A DNA stretch of 32,589 nucleotides from Rhodospirillaceae bacterium (lineage in GTDB: Bacteria; Pseudomonadota; Alphaproteobacteria; Rhodospirillales; JABHCV01), in contig JABMOQ010000070.1 in the NCBI GenBank assembly GCA_013204045.1, forward strand, positions 1-32,589, given 5' to 3'. The position numbers and the translations under genes were made by a program. Each line of letters begins with the position of its first letter. Within the stretch, counting starts at the first letter, position 1. Shown one piece after another: positions 16,281-24,991 of this stretch. A model generated the notes under the pieces. The model made no database searches, was not told the DNA's origin, and saw only the letters and a program-made list of their open reading frames with translations.

Positions 16281-18023
16281 GTGGAAACAATGTCCAAAGA
16301 TAGCTCCACCGGAGAACTCAGGTCGACCGAATCCGGCTCTTACCCGGATTCTGTCAGCAACCTGCTGGATGGATATCCGGATGCCGCCGTGATGGTCGAT
16401 GCCCACGGCAACGTCACCAACGCCAATGAAAAAGGCGCCAGCCTGAAACTGTTGCTCGATCACGGCCAGGCTGCGGCCGTGCCGGCAATGATCGAACAGG
16501 CGGTCGCGACAAAGGCGATCGTCGTCGGGCCGGTTTTGCTGAAAGGTCAGAAAGGCGAGGTGCTCCTGGAAATCTCGGTCATTCCCCAGCTCGATGAAAA
16601 GGGGGTTGCGACGGGTGCCCAGTTGGTGCTTTCCCATGATGTGACCATGGAACGAAACCTGCGCACGGCCCTGGTTGAATCACGCCAGCGTTACAAGGAC
16701 CTGGTCGAAGTCTCCAGTGATTTTGCCTGGGAAGTCGGCGCAGACGGAACCTTTAGTTTTGTCTCTCCGGGCGGCGCTATTGGATATACGGCGGATCAAC
16801 TGGTCGGCAAAAAGCCGGAAGACCTGGTCGCTGATGCTGACCAATACGATCCCTTGCCGTTTCACAGCGACCGGCCCATGGACAACGTTGAGGTCTGGAT
16901 GATCAGTGCATCGGGCAAGGAAACTTGTGTGCTGGCGTCATGCTTGCCGCTCAGCAGCAATGACGGCGAGTGGCACGGGGCCCGGGGCGTCTGCCGGGAT
17001 ATCACCGAGGACCGCAATCGCGAGGCAGCCCTGAGAAATGCTCAGGAACGCGAGCAACTTCTCGGCTATATCGTCAATTCCATCCGCAATGAAATGGATC
17101 CGCTGAGCATGCTGACCAATGCAGCGTCGGCGACCTGTCAAGCGCTGGGCGCCGCCGGGTGCCGCATTTATCGCCGCATGGCTGAGGACGAATATTTAGT
17201 CGCTGCCGAATACGGGGACACCCAGGAAATTGAAGGCATGAACGGCCTGCTGGGGCGCCTTGCCGAAGAATTAAAGCCGTTTGTGACTGGAATCGGTCCG
17301 TGGGGCGTGCTTTCGACGGCGACCCATTACCGCCAGGAAATAAACGGCGCCATTTGCATCTGGAAAGCCGATAACGAAGAAGGCGGGGGAAATGTCTGGC
17401 ACAGCAATATGGAAATTCTGATCGGTGATGTGGCCAATCAGATCGGCATCGCCAACGAACAGATTGCCAACCATGAACGCATCATCAACCTGTCCCGCAC
17501 CGACAGCATGACCGGGCTGTTAAATCGCCGGGCCTTTTTCGAAGAAGAACTGCCAAGGCGCTTTAAGCGCCTTGAATATAACGGCCAGTCGGCGGCGCTT
17601 ATGTATCTCGACATGGATAATTTCAAGCGGGTCAACGACATTCATGGCCACCAGCGCGGCGACGAAGCAATCATGCGGCTGCGCGATATGCTGCTGGAAT
17701 ATTCCAGGCCCGGCGATGCCATCGTGCGCATGGGCGGCGATGAATTCGCCTTGTGGATGGACGGTATCGCGGCGGATGTGGCGAGCAAGCGCGTGTCGAT
17801 ATTGCTTGAGGCCAGCAAGTGTCTGGCCGAATATTCCGGCGATGACGAACACCCATTGGGGGTATCCATCGGCGTCGCATTGTACGATCCGATTTCCGGC
17901 GAGGATATGGAATCTCTGGTCGCCCGGGCTGATGCGGCCATGTATATGGTCAAGAATGATGGCAAGGGCGGCTTCAGAATTGCCGAGCCGGCTGGAAATA
18001 ATTCAAATGGGGTATCAGCATAA
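16281..18023 (+). CDS. PAS/GAF/GGDEF diguanylate cyclase (soluble)
   Basis: 580 residues. Two PAS-like regions (about 25-125 and 130-255), a GAF-like region (about 265-400) and a C-terminal GGDEF domain (about 410-570). The signature G485-F489 (MGGDEF) is intact, and the inhibitory I-site R476-PG-D479 lies at the right distance, so an active, product-inhibited cyclic di-GMP synthase is expected. No membrane segment is seen; sensing is cytoplasmic. The start is GTG 16281, with AGGGG 11 bases upstream; ATG 16290 is a close alternative. An ATG at 16271 with a nearer AGGGG opens only a ten-codon frame that ends at a TAG. The stop codon abuts the ATG of the next gene, showing tight coupling with the DUF2336 pair. 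Confidence 0.93.
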   Translation: METMSKDSSTGELRSTESGSYPDSVSNLLDGYPDAAVMVDAHGNVTNANEKGASLKLLLDHGQAAAVPAMIEQAVATKAIVVGPVLLKGQKGEVLLEISVIPQLDEKGVATGAQLVLSHDVTMERNLRTALVESRQRYKDLVEVSSDFAWEVGADGTFSFVSPGGAIGYTADQLVGKKPEDLVADADQYDPLPFHSDRPMDNVEVWMISASGKETCVLASCLPLSSNDGEWHGARGVCRDITEDRNREAALRNAQEREQLLGYIVNSIRNEMDPLSMLTNAASATCQALGAAGCRIYRRMAEDEYLVAAEYGDTQEIEGMNGLLGRLAEELKPFVTGIGPWGVLSTATHYRQEINGAICIWKADNEEGGGNVWHSNMEILIGDVANQIGIANEQIANHERIINLSRTDSMTGLLNRRAFFEEELPRRFKRLEYNGQSAALMYLDMDNFKRVNDIHGHQRGDEAIMRLRDMLLEYSRPGDAIVRMGGDEFALWMDGIAADVASKRVSILLEASKCLAEYSGDDEHPLGVSIGVALYDPISGEDMESLVARADAAMYMVKNDGKGGFRIAEPAGNNSNGVSA

Positions 18024-19295
18024 ATGCCGGCTGAAACGAGCCTTAGTTACGACGAAGTGCGAAAACTGGCTTCCAGCAAGGATTTAAAAGTCCGCAAGGA
18101 TCTGGCGGCCCGTTCCGACCTGCCGCCCGAGGTCCTCTATTTCCTGGCCGAGGACGAAGATCCTGCCGTGCGCCAGGTCGTCGCCGCCAATGCCGCCGCC
18201 CCGCATCAGACACACAGCGTTCTGGTCAACGATGGCGATGAAAATGTTCGTACCGGCCTGGCCGAGAAACTGGCCCGTCTGGCCCCCGACCTAAGTGTCG
18301 ATGAACGCGACAAGTTGCGCATCAGCACCCACGAAACGCTCAACATGCTAGCCCAGGATGAATTGACGAAGGTTCGCCTTATTCTTTCCGAAACCTTGAA
18401 AGACGTCGCCAACGCCCCACCCGACGTGATCAAGCGACTGGCCATGGATCAGGCGCTGGAGGTGGCCGGGCCGGTGCTTGAATTTTCGCCGGTGCTGACC
18501 GACGAAGACCTGATCAGTTTCATTGAAACGGGCACCGCCGAGGGAGCCCTGAGCGCCATATCGAAACGCCAGGACGTGGGCGAAGGCGTATCGGATGCGA
18601 TCATCGATTGTAACGATGAACAGGCCATCGCTGTCCTGCTCGGCAACGATACAGCACAGATCAGGGAACAGACCCTGGATGACCTGATTGACCGTGCCGA
18701 CAGCGTCGAATTGTGGCATGCGCCATTGGTCAGCCGACCCAAACTGAGCAGCAGCGCGGCGACGCGGCTGGCCCAGTTTGTTGCCGACAACCTGCTTGAT
18801 ACCCTTAGCGGGCGCGATGACCTTGATGCTGATACGCTTGCTGTGGTCAAGTCCATGGTCCATCACCGTATCGACAAGGAAAGCGATGCCAATAAAGGCA
18901 AGGGCGATGGGGCCGATTACCTGAAACACGATCCGCCGACCGAATTGGCCGAGCGCCTGATGCTGGCCGGCAAACTGGACAGCAAGGTGATATCCAAGGC
19001 CCTGCAATCCAATGACAATGGTTTTGTGTTTGCGGCCCTTTCCGTTCGTACCACCATGCCGCTAAAGGTGGTGCGGGAAATATTTATGTCCCACAGTGCC
19101 AAGGGCCTGGTCGCCCTGGCCTGGAAGGCGGGCCTGACACCCAAGCTGGCAGCCCAGATTCAACAACGTATGGGGGGTATTTCACCCAGCGAAATCCTTA
19201 TGGGAACCCAGGAGGGTGAATTTCCCCTTTCTGATGACGAAATGAACTGGCAGGTTAAGTTTTTCTACGATCGCGCCAACAAGTACGGTGGCTGA
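18024..19295 (+). CDS. DUF2336 family helical-repeat protein, copy A
   Basis: 423 residues. DUF2336 proteins are alphaproteobacterial proteins of unknown function built of HEAT-like helical repeats. Repeats are visible as LAEDEDPAVRQVVAANAAAP (about 41-60), DENVRTGLAEKLARLAPDLS and LTKVRLILSETLKDVANAPP. The C-terminal part ends with DDEMNWQVKFFYDRA. No catalytic motif, signal peptide or membrane segment is seen. It starts with no gap after the TAA of the diguanylate cyclase; GGGGT lies 11 bases upstream. It is clearly homologous along its whole length to the next gene. A scaffold or effector acting with the cyclase is inference from context. Confidence 0.92.
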   Translation: MPAETSLSYDEVRKLASSKDLKVRKDLAARSDLPPEVLYFLAEDEDPAVRQVVAANAAAPHQTHSVLVNDGDENVRTGLAEKLARLAPDLSVDERDKLRISTHETLNMLAQDELTKVRLILSETLKDVANAPPDVIKRLAMDQALEVAGPVLEFSPVLTDEDLISFIETGTAEGALSAISKRQDVGEGVSDAIIDCNDEQAIAVLLGNDTAQIREQTLDDLIDRADSVELWHAPLVSRPKLSSSAATRLAQFVADNLLDTLSGRDDLDADTLAVVKSMVHHRIDKESDANKGKGDGADYLKHDPPTELAERLMLAGKLDSKVISKALQSNDNGFVFAALSVRTTMPLKVVREIFMSHSAKGLVALAWKAGLTPKLAAQIQQRMGGISPSEILMGTQEGEFPLSDDEMNWQVKFFYDRANKYGG

Positions 19296-19327
19296 CCGGG
19301 CAACCTGATAATAAAGGATTATCCAAC

Positions 19328-20596
19328 GTGAAGGGGATCATCGGCAGGCTGTTTGGGGCTCAGTCGAAAGATCAGAAAGTGACATACGAACGGGCCAAGG
19401 AATTGGCCCGCGACGATGACGTGGCGGTGCGCCGGAAGCTTGCCCGTCGGGGCGACCTGAAGCCGGAAATTCTTTATTTTCTCGCCGAAGACGAAGATGT
19501 GGGCGTGCGCCAGATCATCGCCGCCAATGTGGCAACACCCCGCCATGCCGACCTGCTGCTTGCCGAAGATGCCGATCAGGATGTGCGCGTCGGGTTGGCC
19601 GAAAAGATCGCCCTGCTGGCCCCGGGCCTGACCTCCCACGAACAGGACACAATCCGCCGGATGACGTACGAGGCGCTGGAAATTCTGGCCCGCGACCAGA
19701 TGGTCAGGGTCCGTCAAATCCTGTCCGAAACCCTGAAGGATATTGCCGACGCCCCGCCCGAGGTCATCCAGCGATTGGCCCGCGACTCCGAGTTGGCGGT
19801 GGCGGCCCCGATACTTGAATTCTCGCCCGTTCTGAGCACCGAAGACCTGCTTGAAATCATCGCCAGCGAGCCGATCAGCGGAGCGCTCAGCGCCGTTTCC
19901 CGGCGCCGGGGCCTGGGCGAGGCCGTCGCCGATGCCATCTCGGCCAGCGATGATATCGATGCGATCACCGAAATGCTCGGCAACGACAGCGCCCAGATCA
20001 GGGAAGAAACCCTGAACAAGTTGATTGGCCGGGCCATTGACAACGAACCATGGCACAAACCGCTGGCCCTGCGTCCCATGCTGCCGCCCGGCGCAGCGCC
20101 GAAACTGGCCCGGTTTGTCGCTCATAACATGCTCGAAATTCTAACCACCCGCCACGATCTGGACGAGGAAATGGCCGAAGCCGTGCGCACTATTGTCGAG
20201 CGCCGGCTCAGGGAAGAAGGCCCGCCAGCGCCGAGCATTGCCCAGGACATCTACGATCAGGTCAAGAAACTTGAAATTGCCAACAAGTTGACCGACGAGT
20301 GCATCAACGACGCCATGCAGGCAGGAAACAATGATTTTGTGACTACGGCGCTGGTTGTGCTTTCCGGCCTCGGCGAGGCGGTCGTTGCCAAGGCCATCGC
20401 CACCCGCAATGCCAAGGGCATCATCGCCATCGGCTGGAAGGCCAAACAACCGCCATGGATCGTCGAACAACTGCAACTCAGGCTGTGCAAGATACCGACC
20501 GAAGATGTTCTTGTGGCCGAAGAGGCGGGCGGCTACCCCATGACCCGGGAAGAAATGAACTGGCAGATCAATTTCATCAGCGATCTGTCGGGCTAG
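19328..20596 (+). CDS. DUF2336 family helical-repeat protein, copy B
   Basis: 422 residues, paralogous to the preceding gene: LYFLAEDEDVGVRQIIAANV, VGLAEKIALLAPGLT, VRQILSETLKDIADAPPEVI and the end EEMNWQINF all align. It differs at the N-terminus, where a short basic, amphipathic stretch (MKGIIGRLFGAQ) could touch the membrane; copy A lacks it. The start is GTG 19328 with AAGGA 9 bases upstream, and the gap from copy A is 32 bases, so it has its own ribosome binding site within one operon. Function unknown; the domain context suggests cyclic di-GMP-linked signalling. It is convergent with argB, 6 bases away. Confidence 0.92.
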   Translation: MKGIIGRLFGAQSKDQKVTYERAKELARDDDVAVRRKLARRGDLKPEILYFLAEDEDVGVRQIIAANVATPRHADLLLAEDADQDVRVGLAEKIALLAPGLTSHEQDTIRRMTYEALEILARDQMVRVRQILSETLKDIADAPPEVIQRLARDSELAVAAPILEFSPVLSTEDLLEIIASEPISGALSAVSRRRGLGEAVADAISASDDIDAITEMLGNDSAQIREETLNKLIGRAIDNEPWHKPLALRPMLPPGAAPKLARFVAHNMLEILTTRHDLDEEMAEAVRTIVERRLREEGPPAPSIAQDIYDQVKKLEIANKLTDECINDAMQAGNNDFVTTALVVLSGLGEAVVAKAIATRNAKGIIAIGWKAKQPPWIVEQLQLRLCKIPTEDVLVAEEAGGYPMTREEMNWQINFISDLSG

Positions 20597-20602
20597 CGGG
20601 AT

Positions 20603-21529
20603 TTAATCGTCGGCCTTGATAAGTGTGCCGGCGCCAAGTTCCAGGAATAATTCCAGCAACAACGCATGGGGTACCCGGCCGTCAATGATGACGGCGGCCT
20701 CGACACCGGCCTCGATGGCGGCGATACAGGTCTCGGCCTTGGGGATCATGCCGCCGGTGATGGTGCCGTCCTTGATCAGGCCCTTGGCCTCAGCGACCGT
20801 CAGTTCTTCGATCAGGTTGCCGGCAGAGTCCATAATGCCATCGACATCGGTCAGCATCAGCAGGCGGCTGGCGACCAGTGCCGATGCAATGGCGCCGGCG
20901 GCGGTGTCGGCATTGACGTTCAGCGTTTCGCCACCCGTCCCGATGCCAATCGGCGCAATCACCGGGGTGATGTCGGATTCCTCAAAATTTTCGAGCACAT
21001 GAGTGGTGATGATTTTCGGCTCGCCAACCAGGCCCAGGTCAAGAATGCGCTCGATATTGGAATCCGGATCCTTTTTCGTGCGCCGCAGTTTTTCGGCCAC
21101 GATCAGGTTGCCATCCTTGCCGGACAGGCCGACGGCAAATCCACCGGCGGCGTTAATGGCCGATACGATCTGCTTGTTGATGGAGCCAGACAGCACCATT
21201 TCAACGACGTTGATGGTTTCTTCGTCGGTGACGCGCAAGCCTTCGATAAATTCACTTTTGACCTTGAGCCGGTCCAGCATGGCACCGATCTGTGGCCCGC
21301 CGCCGTGGACGACGACCGGATTCGATCCGATCTGGCGCAACAGCACGATGTCGCGCGCGAACAGGGCGGCCAAATCGGCATCGCCCATGGCGTGACCGCC
21401 GTACTTGATGACCAACGTCTCGCCCGCATAGCGGCGCATGAAGGGCAGTGCTTCGGACAGGGTCCGCGCCTGGGCCAGCCATTCATCCTTGGACTTGGTC
21501 GCATACTTGCTGATGTCACGCTTTTTCAT
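20603..21529 (-). CDS. argB: Acetylglutamate kinase
   Basis: 308 residues. Phosphorylates N-acetylglutamate in arginine synthesis. Amino acid kinase fold: [10 protein letters not shown] (about 40-49), [11 protein letters not shown] (72-82), [10 protein letters not shown] and [11 protein letters not shown], with the C-terminal [22 protein letters not shown]. The N-terminal extension of about 35 residues is of the kind found in arginine-inhibitable hexameric forms, though feedback inhibition is only inferred. It is last in the rpmH-rnpA-yidD-yidC-engB-argB series, 9 bases after engB. Confidence 0.98.
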   Translation of the reverse strand: MKKRDISKYATKSKDEWLAQARTLSEALPFMRRYAGETLVIKYGGHAMGDADLAALFARDIVLLRQIGSNPVVVHGGGPQIGAMLDRLKVKSEFIEGLRVTDEETINVVEMVLSGSINKQIVSAINAAGGFAVGLSGKDGNLIVAEKLRRTKKDPDSNIERILDLGLVGEPKIITTHVLENFEESDITPVIAPIGIGTGGETLNVNADTAAGAIASALVASRLLMLTDVDGIMDSAGNLIEELTVAEAKGLIKDGTITGGMIPKAETCIAAIEAGVEAAVIIDGRVPHALLLELFLELGAGTLIKADD

Positions 21530-21538
21530 GACAGCAAT

Positions 21539-22195
21539 CTACTGGTCGAGGGCCAGCGCCGCAAGGGTTGCGCGCAGGGGCTCTATGCCTAAGCCCTTGA
21601 CGCTAGAGGTAACAATGACGTCAGGATGGGCCGCAACATGGCTGGATGTTTCACGTGAAACATCGGCAACAAGCTCCTCTAGCTTATCGGGATTAACTTT
21701 ATCGCACTTGGTCAGCACCACCAGAAAGGACTGGGCCGCCCGGTCCAGCATGTCCATGACCTCGCGGTCATTCTGCTTGATGCCGTGGCGGCCGTCGATC
21801 AACAGACAGACACGGCGCAGCGGGGCACGGCCTTGAAGGTAGTTGCCGACCAGGTCCGTCCAGTCGCTGACCTGCTGTTTTGGCGCGCGGGCATAACCGT
21901 AGCCGGGCAGGTCGGCGATCATCAGCCTGCCGCCCAGGTCAAAGAAATTAAGCTGTTGGGTGCGTCCCGGCGTGTTTGATGTGCGGGCCAGCGCCTTCTG
22001 CCTGACCAGTGCGTTAATCAGGCTCGACTTGCCGACGTTGGATCGCCCGGCGAAGGCGATTTCCGGCAGCGGCCCGACCGGAAGGTCGTTCAGTGAAACC
22101 GCGCCTATTAAAAAGGTGCAGGCTTTGGCGAACAGCAACCGACCGTTTTCCAGAGACTCTGCACTTGGTTGGCTATCCGGTTTTATGGCTGTCAT
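21539..22195 (-). CDS. engB: Ribosome biogenesis GTP-binding protein EngB/YsxC
   Basis: 218 residues. GTPase needed for large ribosomal subunit assembly. G1 GRSNVGKSS (50-58), G2 TPGRTQ, G3 DLPGYG and G4 TKCD are present. Start ATG 22195, 11 bases after the yidC stop. An unusual point is the perfect parS sequence at 21647-21662, which lies in frame and encodes the VSRET stretch (about residues 178-183) before the last strand and helix; the coding sequence thus carries a ParB-binding site. Confidence 0.97.
   Translation of the reverse strand: MTAIKPDSQPSAESLENGRLLFAKACTFLIGAVSLNDLPVGPLPEIAFAGRSNVGKSSLINALVRQKALARTSNTPGRTQQLNFFDLGGRLMIADLPGYGYARAPKQQVSDWTDLVGNYLQGRAPLRRVCLLIDGRHGIKQNDREVMDMLDRAAQSFLVVLTKCDKVNPDKLEELVADVSRETSSHVAAHPDVIVTSSVKGLGIEPLRATLAALALDQ
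21645..21664. other. parS site (ParB-binding centromere) inside engB
   Basis: TGTTTCACGTGAAACA at 21647-21662 matches the known bacterial parS consensus TGTTNCACGTGAAACA at every base. The palindrome extends to 20 bp (21645-21664). ParB spreads from such sites and works with ParA and SMC in origin segregation; functional sites cluster near the replication origin. It sits in an operon (rpmH-rnpA-yidC) that is often close to the origin. I found no second CACGTG palindrome of this form in the window. Confidence 0.88.
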
Positions 22196-22206
22196 GGGTC
22201 CCGGGG

Positions 22207-23985
22207 CTATTTAACGCCCATTTTGTTCATGATGATTTTCTGCTGAATGATTGACAGCGAGTTGTTCCAGGCCCAGTAAATGACCAGCCCGGCCGGGAAA
22301 CGGGCCAGCATGAAGGTGAACATGATGGGCAGGAACATGAAAATCTTGGCCTGCATGGGGTCTGCCGGCTGCGGGTTCAGGCGTTGTTGCAGGAACATGG
22401 TGATCCCCATGATCAGCGGCCATGCGCCGATCAGCAATACTTCGGGGAGAATATCTGTGGCCCCCCATGGGATCAGGCCGAACAGTTCCAGGACATGGGA
22501 CGGGTCGGGCGCCGACAGATCGTGAATCCAGCCGAAGAACGGCGCGTGGCGCATTTCGATGGTCACGAACAACACTTTGTAGAGGGCGAAAAATACCGGA
22601 ATCTGCACCACAATCGGCAGGCAGCCCGATGCCGGGTTGGCCTTCTCGCGCTTGTATAGGGCCATCAGTTCCTGGTTCATGCGCGTCTTGTCGTCACCGA
22701 AACGTTCGCGCAGCTTGACCATTTCCGGCTGCAACTTCTTCATTTTGCTCATGGCCACATAAGATTTGTTGGCCAGCGGAAAGAACAAGAGCTTCACGAG
22801 AACCGTCAGCAACAAGATGGCGACGCCGAAGTTGCCGACCTGGTCGTTGATATAAATCATGGTGTAGAAAATCGGTTTGGTCAGGAAATAGAACCAGCCA
22901 AAGTCGATGGCCAGATCGAAGCGTTTGACGCCGAATTGCTCCTCGTAGCCGTCCAGCAACTTGACTTCCTTGGCGCCGGCGAACAAATGGCTTTGTGCCG
23001 ACGTCGAGGCGCCCGGCGCAATGGTGACGGGAGCGCCCAGAAAATCGACCTGATACTTCTCCTTGCCGTCCGTATTCTGGTACGAGAAACGGGTATTGAT
23101 GGTGGCTTTCTGGTCCGGGATCAGGGCGGTCAGCCAGTATTTATCGGTGATCCCAAGCCAGCCACCGGTCGACGAATTCTGGATGACAGGCTTTTCCTGC
23201 AAATCGGAATAATCGACCTCTTGCAAGGTTTCGTCAAAAACCCCGAGCAACCCTTCGTGGAGGATATAAAAACCTGTGACCTCGGGCGTATCGTGACGCG
23301 AGATCAGGCTGTAGGGATAAAGCGTCACCGCTCCAGACCCTCTGTTTTCCAACGATTGGGTGATCGAGAACATGTAGTTCTCGTCAATGGCGAAGGTGCG
23401 CCGGAAAATCTGCCCCTGGTCATTGTTCCAGCTTAGGGTCACCGGTTTGCCGGGGCTTAGAACGGACCTGTCGGCGGCCCACAGGGTGCTCGCTTCAGGC
23501 AGCTTGATACCGGTGCCGACCCAGCCGAAGTCGGCAAAATAGGCGCCGGGGGCACCGCTCGGGCTGAGCAGTACAATCGGTGGGCTGCTTTTGTCCAGTT
23601 CCTCGTGGTAATCGGAAAGGGTCAGGTCGTCGATGCGGCCACCGACCAGCGAAATGGTGCCGTGCACGCGCGGCGCTTCAATGGTGATGCGGGGCGTAGC
23701 GTTGATCAGCGCCTGACGGCTTTGCTCCGCCACCTGGGCGGTGCTCGCCGGCTGGCTGCCGGGAATGCTCGGAACCTGTGCGTCAACCGTCGGTGTCGGC
23801 ACGGCTGTGGCCGGCGCTCCGGGAAGCGATGATGGTGCGCCCGCCGGCTGACCTTGCAGTTGGCCTTGGGTTTGCGGGTCCAACGGCGGCTGATCTGCCT
23901 GGCGCCAGTTTGAATAAAGCTCGAACGACAGCAGGATGAAGATGGACAGGACGATTGCCAGGATCAGGTTTCTGTTTTCGGTCAT
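22207..23985 (-). CDS. yidC: Membrane protein insertase YidC
   Basis: 592 residues. Inserts and folds inner membrane proteins, alone or with Sec. N-terminal membrane helix (6-23), a Pro/Gln/Ala-rich linker (about 30-75), the large periplasmic beta domain (about 85-350), then the conserved insertase core with five helices: FYFLTKPIFYTMIY, the cytoplasmic hairpin MSKMKKLQPEMVKLRERFGD, ASGCLPIVVQIPVFFALYKV and ARFPAGLVIYWAWNNSLSI. It ends with the MNKMGVK tail. Start ATG 23985; yidD lies 22 bases upstream. The neighbouring SRP RNA in this window feeds the same insertion route, but is not part of this operon. Confidence 0.98.
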   Translation of the reverse strand: MTENRNLILAIVLSIFILLSFELYSNWRQADQPPLDPQTQGQLQGQPAGAPSSLPGAPATAVPTPTVDAQVPSIPGSQPASTAQVAEQSRQALINATPRITIEAPRVHGTISLVGGRIDDLTLSDYHEELDKSSPPIVLLSPSGAPGAYFADFGWVGTGIKLPEASTLWAADRSVLSPGKPVTLSWNNDQGQIFRRTFAIDENYMFSITQSLENRGSGAVTLYPYSLISRHDTPEVTGFYILHEGLLGVFDETLQEVDYSDLQEKPVIQNSSTGGWLGITDKYWLTALIPDQKATINTRFSYQNTDGKEKYQVDFLGAPVTIAPGASTSAQSHLFAGAKEVKLLDGYEEQFGVKRFDLAIDFGWFYFLTKPIFYTMIYINDQVGNFGVAILLLTVLVKLLFFPLANKSYVAMSKMKKLQPEMVKLRERFGDDKTRMNQELMALYKREKANPASGCLPIVVQIPVFFALYKVLFVTIEMRHAPFFGWIHDLSAPDPSHVLELFGLIPWGATDILPEVLLIGAWPLIMGITMFLQQRLNPQPADPMQAKIFMFLPIMFTFMLARFPAGLVIYWAWNNSLSIIQQKIIMNKMGVK

Positions 23986-24007
23986 TTATTATTTTTCCAT
24001 CATCGTT

Positions 24008-24331
24008 TTAGTGGGCATGATTGCAAGAATCGCTGCCCACCTGCGTTTTTTTATGGAGCGAGGAGCCTGGTACCGGATCAAAACCTGACGTTCCCCACGG
24101 ATGGCACCTGGCGATCCGGCAAACCGCCAGCCAACTGCCACGGATGGTGCCATGGGTGGTGATGGCATCAAGGGCATAGTTTGAGCAGGAAGGATAGAAA
24201 CGGCAGCTCCCAGGCAGGATCGGCGAAATAAACAGCTGGTAGCCCCGGACTACAATCCGGGCAGCCATACCAAGCGGCCACTCAAGTAACGCTGCCATTG
24301 GTTTCAAACTTGATTTCAAACCCGATTTCAA
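24008..24331 (-). CDS. yidD: Membrane protein insertion efficiency factor YidD
   Basis: 107 residues. Small amphipathic protein linked to YidC-dependent insertion. The signature [17 protein letters not shown] and [13 protein letters not shown] are present. The start is taken as TTG 24331 because AGGGGAG lies 7 bases upstream; an ATG at 24298 would shorten it by 11 residues but has no ribosome binding site. The extra N-terminal residues ([10 protein letters not shown]) come from a 12-bp tandem repeat that also supplies further in-frame TTG codons. It lies 39 bases after rnpA and 22 before yidC, within the same operon. Confidence 0.93.
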   Translation of the reverse strand: MKSGLKSSLKPMAALLEWPLGMAARIVVRGYQLFISPILPGSCRFYPSCSNYALDAITTHGTIRGSWLAVCRIARCHPWGTSGFDPVPGSSLHKKTQVGSDSCNHAH

Positions 24332-24335
24332 ACCC
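24300..24335. repeat. Three 12-bp tandem units at the yidD start
   Basis: On the plus strand GATTTCAAACCC occurs at 24312-24323 and 24324-24335, and a degenerate copy GGTTTCAAACTT at 24300-24311. Read on the minus strand each unit carries an in-frame TTGAAA, so the yidD start codon itself lies in a repeat unit. Confidence 0.8.
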
Positions 24336-24370
24336 GGTCTCCCCTGGATCTGGTTTCTGGCGCCCGCTAT

Positions 24371-24721
24371 TTAGCGGTAGGCGTCCATTTTTTTCAATGC
24401 CGTTTCCAGATCGCCAACCAGGCTTGAAAACGTTCTTTTAAGGGTCACTTTACGGCCGATGACGACAAAATCGTATCCGGCCCTTGCGTGTTCTCCCATG
24501 ACCCTGTCGACGGCGGCGCGAAGCCTGCGGCGGGCCCGGTTGCGCATCACCGCATTACCGACCTTGCGACTGGTGGTAAAGCCGACGCGGGCCGGGGTAT
24601 CGGTCGCTTCCTTGCCCCGCTTCAGAACCTGAAGAATCAGGCCGGGCGCGACCCACTTCTTTCTGGTGGCGGCGACCTTTAGAAATTCAGGGCGTCGTTT
24701 CAGGCGTGGAACGGCGGACAC
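24371..24721 (-). CDS. rnpA: Ribonuclease P protein component
   Basis: 116 residues. Protein subunit of RNase P, which matures tRNA 5' ends. The family core is clear: LKRRPEFLKVAATRKKWVAP at the N-terminus, RVGFTTSRKVGNAVMRNRARRRLRAA (about 45-70) as the RNR motif, and GYDFVVIGRK near the end. The start is GTG 24721 with AAAGGA upstream; it lies 12 bases after the rpmH stop, the universal arrangement. Confidence 0.97.
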   Translation of the reverse strand: MSAVPRLKRRPEFLKVAATRKKWVAPGLILQVLKRGKEATDTPARVGFTTSRKVGNAVMRNRARRRLRAAVDRVMGEHARAGYDFVVIGRKVTLKRTFSSLVGDLETALKKMDAYR

Positions 24722-24733
24722 GGGCGGCGTCCT

Positions 24734-24868
24734 TTAAGCGGACAGGCGTTTCCGCCCCTTGGCCCGACGGCTGGCAAGGATACGGCGTCCGCCGACAGTC
24801 GCCATGCGGCTACGGAAGCCATGACGGCGCTTGCGGACAAGCCTGCTCGGTTGATATGTGCGTTTCAA
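24734..24868 (-). CDS. rpmH: 50S ribosomal protein L34
   Basis: 44 residues. The translation [17 protein letters not shown], then [21 protein letters not shown] and LSA is unmistakable L34, of standard length. The start codon is TTG (24868-24866), read as Met, with GGAG 8 bases upstream; no ATG is available at this position. The gene is short and starts with TTG, so automated annotation may miss it. It heads the rpmH-rnpA-yidD-yidC-engB-argB transcript behind a strong promoter. Confidence 0.98.
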   Translation of the reverse strand: MKRTYQPSRLVRKRRHGFRSRMATVGGRRILASRRAKGRKRLSA

Positions 24869-24899
24869 AGGGCCTACTCCGGTAGAAAATCAAGCCCGG

Positions 24900-24928
24900 T
24901 GTATAAGGTCTCAGGCTAGGGAAGTCAA
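24900..24928 (-). promoter_or_regulatory. sigma70-type promoter of the rpmH operon
   Basis: On the minus strand -35 TTGACT (24928-24923) and -10 TATACA (24905-24900) are separated by exactly 17 bases. Transcription would begin near 24893, about 25 bases before the L34 start codon. Confidence 0.7.
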
Positions 24929-24991
24929 CGCCGCCGTCACGTTAGGCCCAGACTTTTTAAGCCTGAAAACAAGGCGTTCCGGGCCTTTGGA

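Noticed and set aside
16271-16303. Alternative ATG with a nearer AGGGG upstream of the diguanylate cyclase
   Set aside because: This frame ends after ten codons at TAG, out of frame with the GGDEF protein. A leader peptide is possible but nothing in its sequence supports one.
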